Shown here: positions 24,499 to 32,795 of the stretch, in pieces | Numbering within the stretch: the stretch's first letter is position 1 | How the letters are laid out: each line of letters opens with the position of its first letter | DNA from: Arthrobacter sp. SLBN-112 | GTDB taxonomy: Bacteria > Actinomycetota > Actinomycetes > Actinomycetales > Micrococcaceae | Reading direction: 5' to 3' | DNA length: 64,000 nt | NCBI RefSeq assembly: GCF_006715225.1 | Contig: NZ_VFMU01000001.1 | Location: forward strand, 992,001-1,056,000 | The notes under the pieces: generated by a model | Told to the model about the DNA's origin: nothing | The model's database searches: none | The model's input: only the letters and a program-made list of their open reading frames with translations | Translations under genes and position numbers: made by a program

Positions 24499-26805
24499 AT
24501 GAGCCACCAAGAACTGCTGCACCAACCGGGCACCCGGATCGTCGAACTGGACATCGAGGGGATGACCTGCGCGTCCTGCGTCAACCGGGTGGAGAAGAAG
24601 CTCGGGAAGCTCGACGGCGTGTCGGCAACGGTCAACCTCCCGCTGGAATCCGCCTACGTCACGGTCCCCGAGGGGATCACCGACGAACAACTCACGTCAA
24701 CGGTGGAAGCAGCCGGCTACAAGGCACACGTCCGCCAGCAGCGCACTGAAGCCCAACGAGCAGACCAGAGCGCAGCGATCCCCGTATCGAGCATCCGCCC
24801 GCGGCTCATCCTCGCCGCGGTGCTGACCATCCCGGTGTTCCTGGTCAGCATGATCCCGGCGTTCCAGTTTCCGAATTGGGGCTGGGCGGCGGCGGTGCTG
24901 GCGTTGCCGGTGGTCACGTGGGCGGCGTGGCCCTTCCACCGGGCGGCAGCGGTCAATGCGCGCCATCTCGCCTCCACCATGGACACCCTGGTGTCGCTCG
25001 GGGTGGCGGCCGCCTACCTGTTTTCGGCGTGGCAGCTGCTGGCGGACCCCCGCATGACGGAGCATCCCGGCATGGAGGGCATGCCCGGGGGCCTGTATTT
25101 CGAGGTGGCATCGGTGGTCACCACCTTCCTGCTCCTGGGCCGGTACCTGGAGGCCAATGCCAAGCAAAAGGCAGGCGACGCGCTCCAGGCCCTGCTAAAC
25201 CTTGGCGCCAAGGATGCCACCGTCCTGCGTGGCGGCCTGGAAGAGAAGATCCCTGCGGACCGCCTGCAGGTGGGCGATGTCCTGGTGGTCCGGCCGGGCG
25301 AGAAGATCGCCACCGACGGCGTGGTGGTGGACGGCGCCTCCGCCGTGGACGCCTCCCTGGTCACGGGTGAGTCCGTCCCTGTCGAGGTGGGGCCGGACAG
25401 CCGCGTCACGGGTGCCACCATCAATACCTTCGGCCGCCTGCTGGTCAGGGCAACAAGGGTTGGCTCGGAAACCACGCTGGCCCAGATGGCGCGCCTGGTA
25501 TCGCAGGCGCAGACCGGCAAGGCCCCCATCGCGCGGCTCGCCGACCGCATCAGCGCCGTCTTTGTCCCTGTGGTCCTGGGCATCGCCGCCCTGACATTCG
25601 TCCTCTGGCTCGTCCTGGCCGGCCCGGGAGCCGACGGCAGTAACCTGCGGCAGGCATTCACGGCCGCCGTCGCGGTGCTGGTGATCGCCTGCCCGTGCGC
25701 ACTGGGCCTGGCCACCCCGGTTGGCCTGCTGACGGGCACCGGCCGCGGCGCGCAGCTGGGCATCCTGATTAAGGGCCCGCAGGTTTTGGAGGACACCCGC
25801 ACCGTGGACACCATCCTGCTGGACAAGACGGGGACGGTCACCACCGGTGTCCTCGCCGTGGACGCCACGGCAGCGTTCCCTGGCTTCCTGGAAGGGGACG
25901 TCCTCCGGCTCGCCGGAGCCGTTGAGGCCGCCAGTGAGCACCCGGTGGCCCGCGCCATCGCAGCAGCAGCTTCCGCCGCACCTTTGGTCCATGCAGCGCA
26001 CGACGGCGGTGCGTCGCCTTCCGCACACTTGGCGGCAGTTAGCTTGCCGGCAGTTCAGTGGTTCAGTTCCGCTCCCGGCGGTGGCGTATCGGGGACCGTC
26101 GAGGGCAGGCGCGTGATGGCTGGACGGAGCGTTTGGCTGCTGCAGTACGGCATTGCCCTGGACGCCGGCCAGCAGGCGCAGCTGGCGGCTGCCGAGGAAG
26201 GCGGCGCCACCGCCATCTGTGTTGCAGTGGATGGCACGCCTGCCGGAATCATTAGCCTCAGGGACACTGTCAAGGAAGGCTCCGCCGCCGCCGTCGCCCG
26301 GCTGAAGGCGCTGGGCCTGCGGCCCATCCTGCTGACCGGGGACAACGCCGCCGTCGCCGCCCGGGTGGCTGCCGCCGTCGGCATCGCTCCGGACGATGTC
26401 CATGCCGGTGTCATGCCGGAAGGGAAGGTGGAGGCAGTTCGGAAGCTCCAGGCGGGCGGGGCCACGGTGGCCATGGCCGGGGACGGCGTCAACGATGCTG
26501 CAGCCCTTGCACAGGCGGACCTCGGAATTGCGATGGGCTCCGGGACTGACGTGGCCATCGAAGCCGCCGACCTGACGGTGATGGGTAACGACCTGGCCCA
26601 GGTGGCCCAGGCCATCGAACTGTCCCGGAAAACCCTGGGCACTATCAAAACCAACTTGTTCTGGGCGTTCTTCTACAACGCGGTGGGGATCCCGGTGGCC
26701 GCGCTGGGCCTGCTGAACCCAATGATCGCCGGCGGGGCCATGGCAGCCAGCTCGGTCCTGGTGGTGGCCAACTCGCTGCGGCTGCGCAGCTTCGGGAAAC
26801 GCTGA
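24499..26805 (+). CDS. copA: Cu(I)-exporting P-type ATPase CopA
   Basis: P1B-1 ATPase (768 aa) that pumps Cu(I) out of the cell. It has one N-terminal metal domain (GMTCASCVNR, Cys24/Cys27), eight predicted helices, the transport motif CPCALGLATP (near 398), the phosphorylated Asp in LLDKTGTVTTG (near 442), the SEHPVARAI nucleotide-binding motif, and AGDGVNDAAALAQADLGIAM. The C-terminal helices carry the NLFWAFFYN and MAASS segments typical of Cu(I) specificity. It ends three bases from the convergent DUF2277 gene. Confidence 0.95.
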   Translation: MSHQELLHQPGTRIVELDIEGMTCASCVNRVEKKLGKLDGVSATVNLPLESAYVTVPEGITDEQLTSTVEAAGYKAHVRQQRTEAQRADQSAAIPVSSIRPRLILAAVLTIPVFLVSMIPAFQFPNWGWAAAVLALPVVTWAAWPFHRAAAVNARHLASTMDTLVSLGVAAAYLFSAWQLLADPRMTEHPGMEGMPGGLYFEVASVVTTFLLLGRYLEANAKQKAGDALQALLNLGAKDATVLRGGLEEKIPADRLQVGDVLVVRPGEKIATDGVVVDGASAVDASLVTGESVPVEVGPDSRVTGATINTFGRLLVRATRVGSETTLAQMARLVSQAQTGKAPIARLADRISAVFVPVVLGIAALTFVLWLVLAGPGADGSNLRQAFTAAVAVLVIACPCALGLATPVGLLTGTGRGAQLGILIKGPQVLEDTRTVDTILLDKTGTVTTGVLAVDATAAFPGFLEGDVLRLAGAVEAASEHPVARAIAAAASAAPLVHAAHDGGASPSAHLAAVSLPAVQWFSSAPGGGVSGTVEGRRVMAGRSVWLLQYGIALDAGQQAQLAAAEEGGATAICVAVDGTPAGIISLRDTVKEGSAAAVARLKALGLRPILLTGDNAAVAARVAAAVGIAPDDVHAGVMPEGKVEAVRKLQAGGATVAMAGDGVNDAAALAQADLGIAMGSGTDVAIEAADLTVMGNDLAQVAQAIELSRKTLGTIKTNLFWAFFYNAVGIPVAALGLLNPMIAGGAMAASSVLVVANSLRLRSFGKR

Positions 26806-26808
26806 GGG

Positions 26809-27081
26809 TCAGGCGGCGCCGTAACGGACAGCGGCGCGCGCCCTGGCCTTGGCCGCTTCCGCTTCCCGGTCCTTCGGCGGCGCCTGCGTCACCAGGGAAT
26901 CCAGCAGGTGCTGCGTGATGTGCGCTATCTGGTGCACGGCCTCGTCAAAGGCCTCCTGGTTGGCCTTGGACGGCTTGGTGCTGCCGCTGACCTTGCGGAC
27001 GTACTGCAGCGCGGCCGCATTCACCTCCTCGGACGTGGCGTGCGGCTCAAAGTTGTGGAGGGTTCGGATATTCCGGCACAT
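26809..27081 (-). CDS. DUF2277-family protein
   Basis: 90-aa protein matching the DUF2277 pattern MCRNIRTLHNFEPHATSEEV followed by AALQYVRKVSGSTKPSKANQEAFDEAV. These short helical proteins are common in actinobacteria and have no established function. The ATG at 27081 gives the conserved MCRNI start; a GTG two codons upstream is possible. Convergent with copA and divergent from the WXG100 gene. Confidence 0.85.
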   Translation of the reverse strand: MCRNIRTLHNFEPHATSEEVNAAALQYVRKVSGSTKPSKANQEAFDEAVHQIAHITQHLLDSLVTQAPPKDREAEAAKARARAAVRYGAA

Positions 27082-27293
27082 AACCACATGCTAGGCTCTT
27101 CCAACGCCTGGGATCGACCCCTTTTTTCATGGTCTCCACCCGGCGTCCATGGGGAGCCCGGCATGGGCAGGGCTGCCCATCGACACTGTTTGGGGGCCGG
27201 GATAGGTTTTAGGCAATGGATCTTCCGGATGAGCCGGGGGGCCGCTGGGGATGCCGATCTGGTTCGGATCCACTACCTAACAAGGAGAAACTG

Positions 27294-27557
27294 ATGGCTA
27301 TTTGGGGTGCAGACGTTGAGCAGCTTCGCCAGCTCGGCAGCAAGCTTCAGGCAGGGGCGTCCGAGATCGAGACGCAGAAGTCCACTCTTACCAAGGTCCT
27401 GAGCGGCACTGACTGGAAGGGCCCGGACGCTGACAAGTTCCGCCAGGAGTGGTCCGGAACCCACACCACCATGCTGACCAAGGTTGCCGAGGCACTGAAG
27501 GAAGCCGGCAGCCAGGCCAAGCGGAACGCCGAGCAGCAGAGCCAGGCCTCCAACTAG
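27294..27557 (+). CDS. WXG100-family ESAT-6-like protein
   Basis: 87-aa helical hairpin protein with the central W-x-G turn (SGTDWKGPDADKFRQEW), as in secreted substrates of type VII secretion. AAGGAGA before ATG 27294 sets the start. It stands alone: no EccC ATPase, EccD or partner WXG100 gene is in the window, so it must use a secretion system encoded elsewhere, or act without one. A strong terminator follows directly. Confidence 0.88.
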   Translation: MAIWGADVEQLRQLGSKLQAGASEIETQKSTLTKVLSGTDWKGPDADKFRQEWSGTHTTMLTKVAEALKEAGSQAKRNAEQQSQASN

Positions 27558-27577
27558 GCTTGCCGCCACATTCCGGC

Positions 27578-27618
27578 AAAGGGGCAGGGACACCGAAAAG
27601 TGTCCCTGCCCCTTTTTT
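27578..27618 (+). terminator. terminator after WXG100 gene
   Basis: A stem of about 16 bp (27578-27593 with 27600-27615), a 6-base CGAAAA loop and a run of six T (27613-27618). Confidence 0.92.
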
Positions 27619-27661
27619 ATTGGCGTCCGACGGCGGCACCTGGCTTGGCGGGCCTTCGCGC

Positions 27662-28708
27662 CTAGGGGACGGGCTCGACGTCGTTGGCGTGGTCCAGCGG
27701 CGACGCCGGCACGTGGGCGCCCTTGCCGCCGTCGTTGGAAGCAGTGGAGGCGGGAGAACGCAGCTCATCGAGCCGGACCAGGATGACCCCGCCCACGATC
27801 AACAAGCCGCCCAGGAGCTGAATGGCACCGGGAAGTTCCCCCAGCAGCAGCCACGCCCAGACCACGGCGAACAGCACCTCGGTGAGTGACACAAAGGACG
27901 CCACCTTGGAGCCGAGGGCCCGGGCCGCCATCACTCCCGAAACGTACGCCAGCACGGTGGCCAGCACCACCAGCCCGGCAAGCGAAACCCACCACGGCAC
28001 GGTCCATGGGCCTAGGGCTGTGTCCGCAGTGCCGAAGGCCATGGGCAGCAGGCCTGTGGCGGCAGCGAGCCACATGACGGCGGCACCCACCATGAGGCCG
28101 CCGGAGGCCAGCACGATGGGGGGCAAAGTGTCGTTTTCCTTTGCCGTGATGAAGAAGTAGATGGCCAGGCAGACCGCCGCCGCCATCCCCCACAGCACAC
28201 CCACCAGGTCAACCTTGACGGCCCCGGTCAGGTCAAGGACCAGCACGAGCCCGGCCAGGGACAGCAGCGTCCCACCCGCAGTCAAAACGCGTGGGCGCCG
28301 GCGACTTGCGGCCCAGAGCCACAGGACGATGATCACCGGAGCCAGGTACTCCAGCAGGAGCGCGACGCCCACGGAGAGCCGGGCCACAGCGTTGAAGTAG
28401 AACAACTGGCAGGCCGCCACCCCAATAAGCCCGAACAGCACGATGGTGAGCCAATTGTCCTTCAACTGGCTCCAGCGGCCCTTCAGTGCCCACGCCGCGG
28501 GCAGCGCAAGGATCAGGGCAGCTCCCGTCAGGCGGGCGGTCACGGCAGCCCCCGGGGTCCAGCCGGTTTCCAGAAGCGACTTGGCGAAGGATCCGGACAG
28601 GCCAAAAACGGCGGAGGAGAACAGCGCGATGCCCAGCCCGGAAGCCTGGAAGCCGGCACGCCTTATGGGCAGTTCCCGGATGGGGGTGTGGTTTTGGGCG
28701 GCAGGCAC
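27662..28708 (-). CDS. EamA/DMT-family exporter
   Basis: 348-aa ten-helix drug/metabolite transporter with two EamA repeats (about 22-155 and 165-310) and a hydrophilic C-terminal tail. The first repeat shows FGLSGSFAKSLLE and YFNAVARLSVGVALLLEYLAPV; the second shows EVLFAVVWAWLLLGELP. It probably exports amino acids or related metabolites. The GTG start at 28708 is preceded by AGGAGG. It is divergent from a CGNR zinc-finger gene, a pairing often seen in actinobacteria, suggesting that protein regulates it. Confidence 0.86.
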   Translation of the reverse strand: MPAAQNHTPIRELPIRRAGFQASGLGIALFSSAVFGLSGSFAKSLLETGWTPGAAVTARLTGAALILALPAAWALKGRWSQLKDNWLTIVLFGLIGVAACQLFYFNAVARLSVGVALLLEYLAPVIIVLWLWAASRRRPRVLTAGGTLLSLAGLVLVLDLTGAVKVDLVGVLWGMAAAVCLAIYFFITAKENDTLPPIVLASGGLMVGAAVMWLAAATGLLPMAFGTADTALGPWTVPWWVSLAGLVVLATVLAYVSGVMAARALGSKVASFVSLTEVLFAVVWAWLLLGELPGAIQLLGGLLIVGGVILVRLDELRSPASTASNDGGKGAHVPASPLDHANDVEPVP

Positions 28709-28779
28709 CGTCGCCTCCTGTCAGGAGTAAAGTGGGGTAACGCCCATGACACTACGCTTGGCTGCTGTAAGGAGTCAAC

Positions 28780-29325
28780 ATGGTTTTCGCCCCTGACACT
28801 GAAGTGGCGCTGCGGACGGTGGTGAACCTCATCAATACCGCCGCGAACGGCAGGGAAGGGTTGGTCTCCGTTGCGGACCTGGACCGCTTCCTGGCCACGG
28901 AGGGATTTTCCGGCTCCCGGAGCCGGGACGCCGGGGAACTCGAAAGCGTGCGGCAGTTGCGGCGGGAACTGTGGGCAGTGTGGACAGCGGATGAGGACGC
29001 CGCTGTGGATACGGTCAACCGGCTGCTGCGGGACGCCAACGCGCTGCCGCAGCTGGTGAAGCACGATGGATGGGACTGGCACCTTCACGCCACGGCACCG
29101 GAAGCACCCCTTGCGGACCGGATGAGCACCGAGGCGGCCATGGCCCTGGCTGATGTGATCCGCAGCAAGGAGATGGACAGGTTGCGGATCTGCGGGTCTG
29201 AGGACTGCGATGCGGCCGTGCTGGACCTGAGCCGCAACCGGTCCAAGCGGTACTGCGATACCGGCAACTGCGCCAACCGCGCGCACGTTGCGGCCTACCG
29301 GGCCCGGCAGGCTGCGGCGGGATAG
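28780..29325 (+). CDS. CGNR zinc-finger regulator (ABATE domain)
   Basis: 181-aa protein with an N-terminal ABATE-like stress domain and a C-terminal CGNR zinc finger: CGSEDCDAAVLDLSRNRSK, then YCDTGNCANRAHVAAYRAR. The Cys residues of these two segments bind zinc, and the CANR variant replaces CGNR. Such proteins are thought to be DNA-binding regulators. AAGGAG precedes the ATG. It most likely controls the divergent EamA exporter. Confidence 0.85.
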   Translation: MVFAPDTEVALRTVVNLINTAANGREGLVSVADLDRFLATEGFSGSRSRDAGELESVRQLRRELWAVWTADEDAAVDTVNRLLRDANALPQLVKHDGWDWHLHATAPEAPLADRMSTEAAMALADVIRSKEMDRLRICGSEDCDAAVLDLSRNRSKRYCDTGNCANRAHVAAYRARQAAAG

Positions 29326-29380
29326 TGCTGTTCCCGCTCAGTGTCCCTGCGTCTGGGAATCAAGTGGAGATAGCCGCAGC

Positions 29381-29758
29381 TCAGCGCTGGGGCGTGCCGT
29401 CCGTGTCCTCGCCGGATGCCGGCGGGTTCTGGCTGCCGGGAGCACCGAAGCCGTGGCCCGGCGCTGCCTGGGATGGCCTCTTAGGTGCCGAGCTCAGGTT
29501 CACCCCTGATCCCTTGCCCAGGTGCTCGGCGTTCTCCTTGTAGCTCATCGACAGCATTGCGGCGACCACCAGGGTGGCTATGAAGGCGATGCCGGCGGCT
29601 GTGAAGGCAAGGTCGAACCGGGGTGCGCGGGCGCTTCCCCCTGAGGCAAAGATCAACACTGCAACGAAGGCTACGACGGCCCAGAATGCCGAAAACATCA
29701 GCGGCCCCTTCACCGAGGTCCGCAGCCTGCGCGGTTTTCCTTGATGCTGGTCAGCCAC
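29381..29758 (-). CDS. small two-helix membrane protein
   Basis: 125-aa protein with a basic N-terminus (KPRRLRTSVKG), two membrane helices (FSAFWAVVAFVAVLIFASG and FTAAGIAFIATLVVAAMLSM) and a disordered Pro/Ser/Gly C-terminal tail. The GTG at 29758 is chosen for its GGGAGGAA site; the frame opens further upstream. No family is recognised. Confidence 0.7.
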   Translation of the reverse strand: MADQHQGKPRRLRTSVKGPLMFSAFWAVVAFVAVLIFASGGSARAPRFDLAFTAAGIAFIATLVVAAMLSMSYKENAEHLGKGSGVNLSSAPKRPSQAAPGHGFGAPGSQNPPASGEDTDGTPQR

Positions 29759-29857
29759 AGTGGTTCCTCCCTGCAGGCGGCGCACGGCCGGCCTGGTTTA
29801 CGAATTGCGGTGTCGCACCGGATTTTCTACAGAAAGTAGAAGGGCGCTCCTCCTAGT

Positions 29858-30448
29858 TTACGGCTTCCCCGCGCCGGCACGGGCATCGTGCCGAAGCGTC
29901 AATCCGGAAAGTACCCACAGGACGCCGGAAATAATGGCGCCTCCACCGGCAACGCCCAGCAGTGCATGGGCGCCGAGGTTGATGAAGAAGGGCAACAGCA
30001 CCGCGGTTCCGATCCCGATCACACCGGACGCAATCCAGTCGCGGGCAAGTACATGGCGGCCCCTGTACTGCAGGCCGCAGGCAAGCTCGAGAACGCCGGC
30101 CACGCCCAGGCCAAGGGCTGCGATCACCCCGAACAGCAGGTCACTGTGCAGGAGGAGCACGGCAAAACCGGCGCCCGCCAGGACCGCACCGCTGGCGGAC
30201 AGCAACTTGCCGGGCGCCGAGTTCTGCGCGAAGCCGGCTGCGGGGACGGTCCGCAGGAAGACCAGGCCGGACGCCAGGAGGTAGAGTCCCCCGGCCCAGC
30301 CCATGACCTCCACGGACGGTGACGTCCAAAAAACGGTCACGGCACCAAACACCAGGGCGACGGCCGCGCGGAGCAGGACCGGCTTCCAGAGGTGGTTACG
30401 GGGCGTGGTTCCGGGAGCTGCGCCCGCGGGGGTGGATGGTTGCGTCAC
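29858..30448 (-). CDS. HdeD/DUF308-like membrane protein
   Basis: 196-aa integral membrane protein with six predicted helices in three hairpins (LLRAAVALVFGAVTVFW, GWAGGLYLLASGLVFLR, ASGAVLAGAGFAVLLL, GVIAALGLGVAGVLELACGL, WIASGVIGIGTAVLL, LLGVAGGGAIISGVLWVLSG). This pattern resembles the HdeD/DUF308 group. No role is established. GTG start at 30448 with a weak ribosome site. Confidence 0.7.
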   Translation of the reverse strand: MTQPSTPAGAAPGTTPRNHLWKPVLLRAAVALVFGAVTVFWTSPSVEVMGWAGGLYLLASGLVFLRTVPAAGFAQNSAPGKLLSASGAVLAGAGFAVLLLHSDLLFGVIAALGLGVAGVLELACGLQYRGRHVLARDWIASGVIGIGTAVLLPFFINLGAHALLGVAGGGAIISGVLWVLSGLTLRHDARAGAGKP

Positions 30449-30542
30449 CGGTCCAGTTTAGTGGCGGCAGCTGGAAGATCTAACCGGACCGTTGCCCCGC
30501 CGGATCGTCATGCTGCGCCACGCCCCGGGCAGAACCTCACTG

Positions 30543-31895
30543 TCAGGCAGAGCCCAGCACCATCCAGCGGTCCGACCGGGCACGCAGGCCAAGGGTCACG
30601 GCACGCGCCGCCATGTACCCCAGCGCGAAAGCCACCCAAAGCCACACGAGCCCGGCGCTGCCGGCAGCACCCGACAGCGCAACCCCCGCCAGGAGCGGCA
30701 CGTAGACCGCAAGGTTCACCAGCCCCGCCAGGGCGAGGTACCGGGCGTCCCCCGCGCCGATCAGCACACCATCCAGGACAAACACGTAGCCGGCGATCGG
30801 CTGCCCGGCCGCCAGGATCCAGAGGGCAGTGGTGAGCACCTGCTGTACTTCGGGATCGGTCGTGAACAGCAATCCGGCCCACGGGGCGGCCGCTGCCAGC
30901 AGCAGGCCCGTCACCACGCCGAAGCCCGCACCCCAGCGGATCATCGTCCGGGTCAGCAGCCGGGCCCTGTCCGCATTGGACGCACCAAGTTCCTTCCCAA
31001 TGAGCGCCTGCGCAGCGATGGCCAGGGCATCCAGGGCGAACGCCAGGAAGGAAAAGATGGTCATGGCCAGCTGGTGGGCGGCAAGGTTGACCTCGCCCTG
31101 GGCCGTCACCACCAGCACCGTGGCCAGGATGGCGGCGCGCAGGCTGAGCGTGCGCAGCATCAGCCAGGATCCCACCCGCGTCATGCTGCGGATCCCGCGC
31201 CAGCTGGGAAGCAGGCTGACGCCATGCCGGACGGCGCTGCGCCGCACCATCACCACGTAGACAGCCGCCATGGCCCATTGGGCCAAGCTGGTCCCCACCG
31301 CCGAACCCACCACGGACATTCCCAGGCCGTACACAAGCCACAGGTTCAGGAGGATATTGACACCGAATCCTGCCGTGGCTACCACCAGCGGCGTGCGGGT
31401 ATCCTGCAGTCCGCGGAGCACGCCGGTGCCGGCGAAGATCAGGAGCATCGCCACTAAGCCGGGCATGGACAAGCGGAAGTAGTCGATGGCAAAGGTCCGG
31501 ACGCTTCCCTCGGCGCCCATCAGGTCGATCAGCGGCTCTGCCGCCGCGAAGCCTGCCACGGCGAGGAGCACGCCGAGGAGCAATGCCAGCCAGACGCCGT
31601 CGCGCCCTGCCGCAAGGGCTTTGCCCGACTGCCCGTCACCAATGGCGCGGGCCACGGCGGGCGTGGTGGAGTAGGCCAGGAAGACCATGAGTCCGACGGC
31701 GGTCTGCAGCACCGCGGATGCCAGCCCCACACCCGCGAGCTGGGCAACACCAAGGTGCCCCACGATGGCGGAGTCCGCCAGCAGGAAGAGTGGTTCAGCC
31801 ACCAGCGCGCCGAAGGCCGGGACGGCAAGGCGGAGAATCTCGCGGGCATGGCCCTGGGTGCCGGTCACGGCGGCGGGAGCGGGTTGTTGGGGCAC
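30543..31895 (-). CDS. MATE-family efflux transporter (DinF-like)
   Basis: 450-aa multidrug and toxic compound extrusion protein with twelve helices in two halves. N-terminal AVPAFGALVAEPLFLLADSA and IVGHLGVAQLAGVGLASA, then GVLRGLQDTRTPLVVA and HQLAMTIFSFLAFALDALA, match the DinF branch. It likely exports cations or metabolites using H+ or Na+. GTG start at 31895, weak ribosome site. No linked regulator; the next gene on the right is divergent. Confidence 0.86.
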   Translation of the reverse strand: MPQQPAPAAVTGTQGHAREILRLAVPAFGALVAEPLFLLADSAIVGHLGVAQLAGVGLASAVLQTAVGLMVFLAYSTTPAVARAIGDGQSGKALAAGRDGVWLALLLGVLLAVAGFAAAEPLIDLMGAEGSVRTFAIDYFRLSMPGLVAMLLIFAGTGVLRGLQDTRTPLVVATAGFGVNILLNLWLVYGLGMSVVGSAVGTSLAQWAMAAVYVVMVRRSAVRHGVSLLPSWRGIRSMTRVGSWLMLRTLSLRAAILATVLVVTAQGEVNLAAHQLAMTIFSFLAFALDALAIAAQALIGKELGASNADRARLLTRTMIRWGAGFGVVTGLLLAAAAPWAGLLFTTDPEVQQVLTTALWILAAGQPIAGYVFVLDGVLIGAGDARYLALAGLVNLAVYVPLLAGVALSGAAGSAGLVWLWVAFALGYMAARAVTLGLRARSDRWMVLGSA

Positions 31896-31963
31896 GGTGC
31901 CAGCCTAATGGTGACCGGAGACAGTGACCCCGGGGCATGAGAAAGGCCACAGTCCGTCACAAT

Positions 31964-31981
31964 TAGTTGACAGTTCAACTA
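31964..31981. promoter_or_regulatory. perfect palindromic operator before doxX
   Basis: TAGTTGA-N4-TCAACTA, 7-bp perfect arms, lies 22 bases upstream of the DoxX ATG. It resembles the TTGA/TCAA palindromes bound by MarR-family repressors that often control DoxX genes. No MarR gene is nearby, so the regulator would be encoded elsewhere. Confidence 0.6.
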
Positions 31982-32003
31982 TCAGCTTGGGAGGGTGGTA
32001 TCC

Positions 32004-32438
32004 ATGAACCAGTCACGACTCACCACCACCGCCCTCGCCGCCCTGCGCATCATCCTCGGCTTCCTGTTCGCAGCCCATGGATGGCAGAAGTTCAATGAAT
32101 GGACCATCGCCGGCACCCAGGCATCCTTCGCCAAGATGGGCGTACCGGCAGCGGAGGTCATGGCACCCGCCATCGCCGTACTGGAACTCGCGGGCGGCAT
32201 TGCCCTCATCCTGGGGATCCTTACCCGCGTGGTGGCTGCCCTCCTCGCCCTGGACATGCTGGGCGCCCTCTTCCTGGTGCACGCTCCCGCCGGCATCTTT
32301 GCGGCCAACGGCGGCTACGAACTCGTCCTGCTCCTGGCGGCGGCCGCATTCGCCCTGGCACTCACCGGAGCCGGCCGGCTTTCCCTGGACAGCGCCCTCT
32401 TCGGCCGCGGCAATTCCCGGCTGGCCGTCCTGGCCTAG
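32004..32438 (+). CDS. DoxX-family membrane protein
   Basis: 144-aa protein with four predicted helices: LRIILGFLFAAHGWQKF (the DoxX signature), MAPAIAVLELAGGIALILG, VVAALLALDMLGALFLVH and YELVLLLAAAAFALALTG. Relatives take part in redox or thiol-stress handling at the membrane. ATG 32004 follows GGGAGGG. The palindrome upstream implies repression. A GC-rich 10-bp stem (32459-32468 with 32488-32497) follows the gene. Confidence 0.85.
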   Translation: MNQSRLTTTALAALRIILGFLFAAHGWQKFNEWTIAGTQASFAKMGVPAAEVMAPAIAVLELAGGIALILGILTRVVAALLALDMLGALFLVHAPAGIFAANGGYELVLLLAAAAFALALTGAGRLSLDSALFGRGNSRLAVLA

Positions 32439-32458
32439 GAACACCTGCCCCAAGCGTG

Positions 32459-32497
32459 CGACGGCGGCTGGACACCCAAGGTGCCCGGCCGCCGTCG
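32459..32497. terminator. hairpin after doxX
   Basis: 10-bp perfect GC-rich stem (32459-32468 with 32488-32497), loop of 19 bases, no clear U-tract; a possible weak terminator. Confidence 0.4.
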
Positions 32498-32735
32498 GGC
32501 ATTTAAGGGCGCTGCTCCAAGGCCCCCCGGACGCGCCAGCCCATCTCCGACAGAACATTCGGGACCCCCTCGGGAAAGTTGGGAAAACGCTTGCCAGGGC
32601 GGTGCGTGGGCTGATAAACCAGAAGCTGTTGCAGTGAGAGCTGCATCACCCGCACCCAGGTCTCAGTTATCCACAACGGGTATTTTCCCGGAACGTCATT
32701 CGCCACGCCTATCCAGGTGGAACGGCTGCGCGTAT

Positions 32736-32749
32736 TTGAATCGTTCCAA
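32736..32749. promoter_or_regulatory. LacI-type operator upstream of the rhamnogalacturonan lyase gene
   Basis: TTGAATCGTTCCAA, with the central CG and TTG/CAA ends typical of LacI-family sites, lies 46 bases before the GTG at 32796. A second, weaker CG-centred site, GGGAAAACGCTTGCC, is at 32581-32595. The gap 32439-32795 otherwise holds only the hairpin after doxX. Carbon-source repression of the pectinase gene is inferred. Confidence 0.5.
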
Positions 32750-32795
32750 TACCGCTCCCTAGGAACCGCTTTGCCGCTCATCGAAGGAGATGTCA

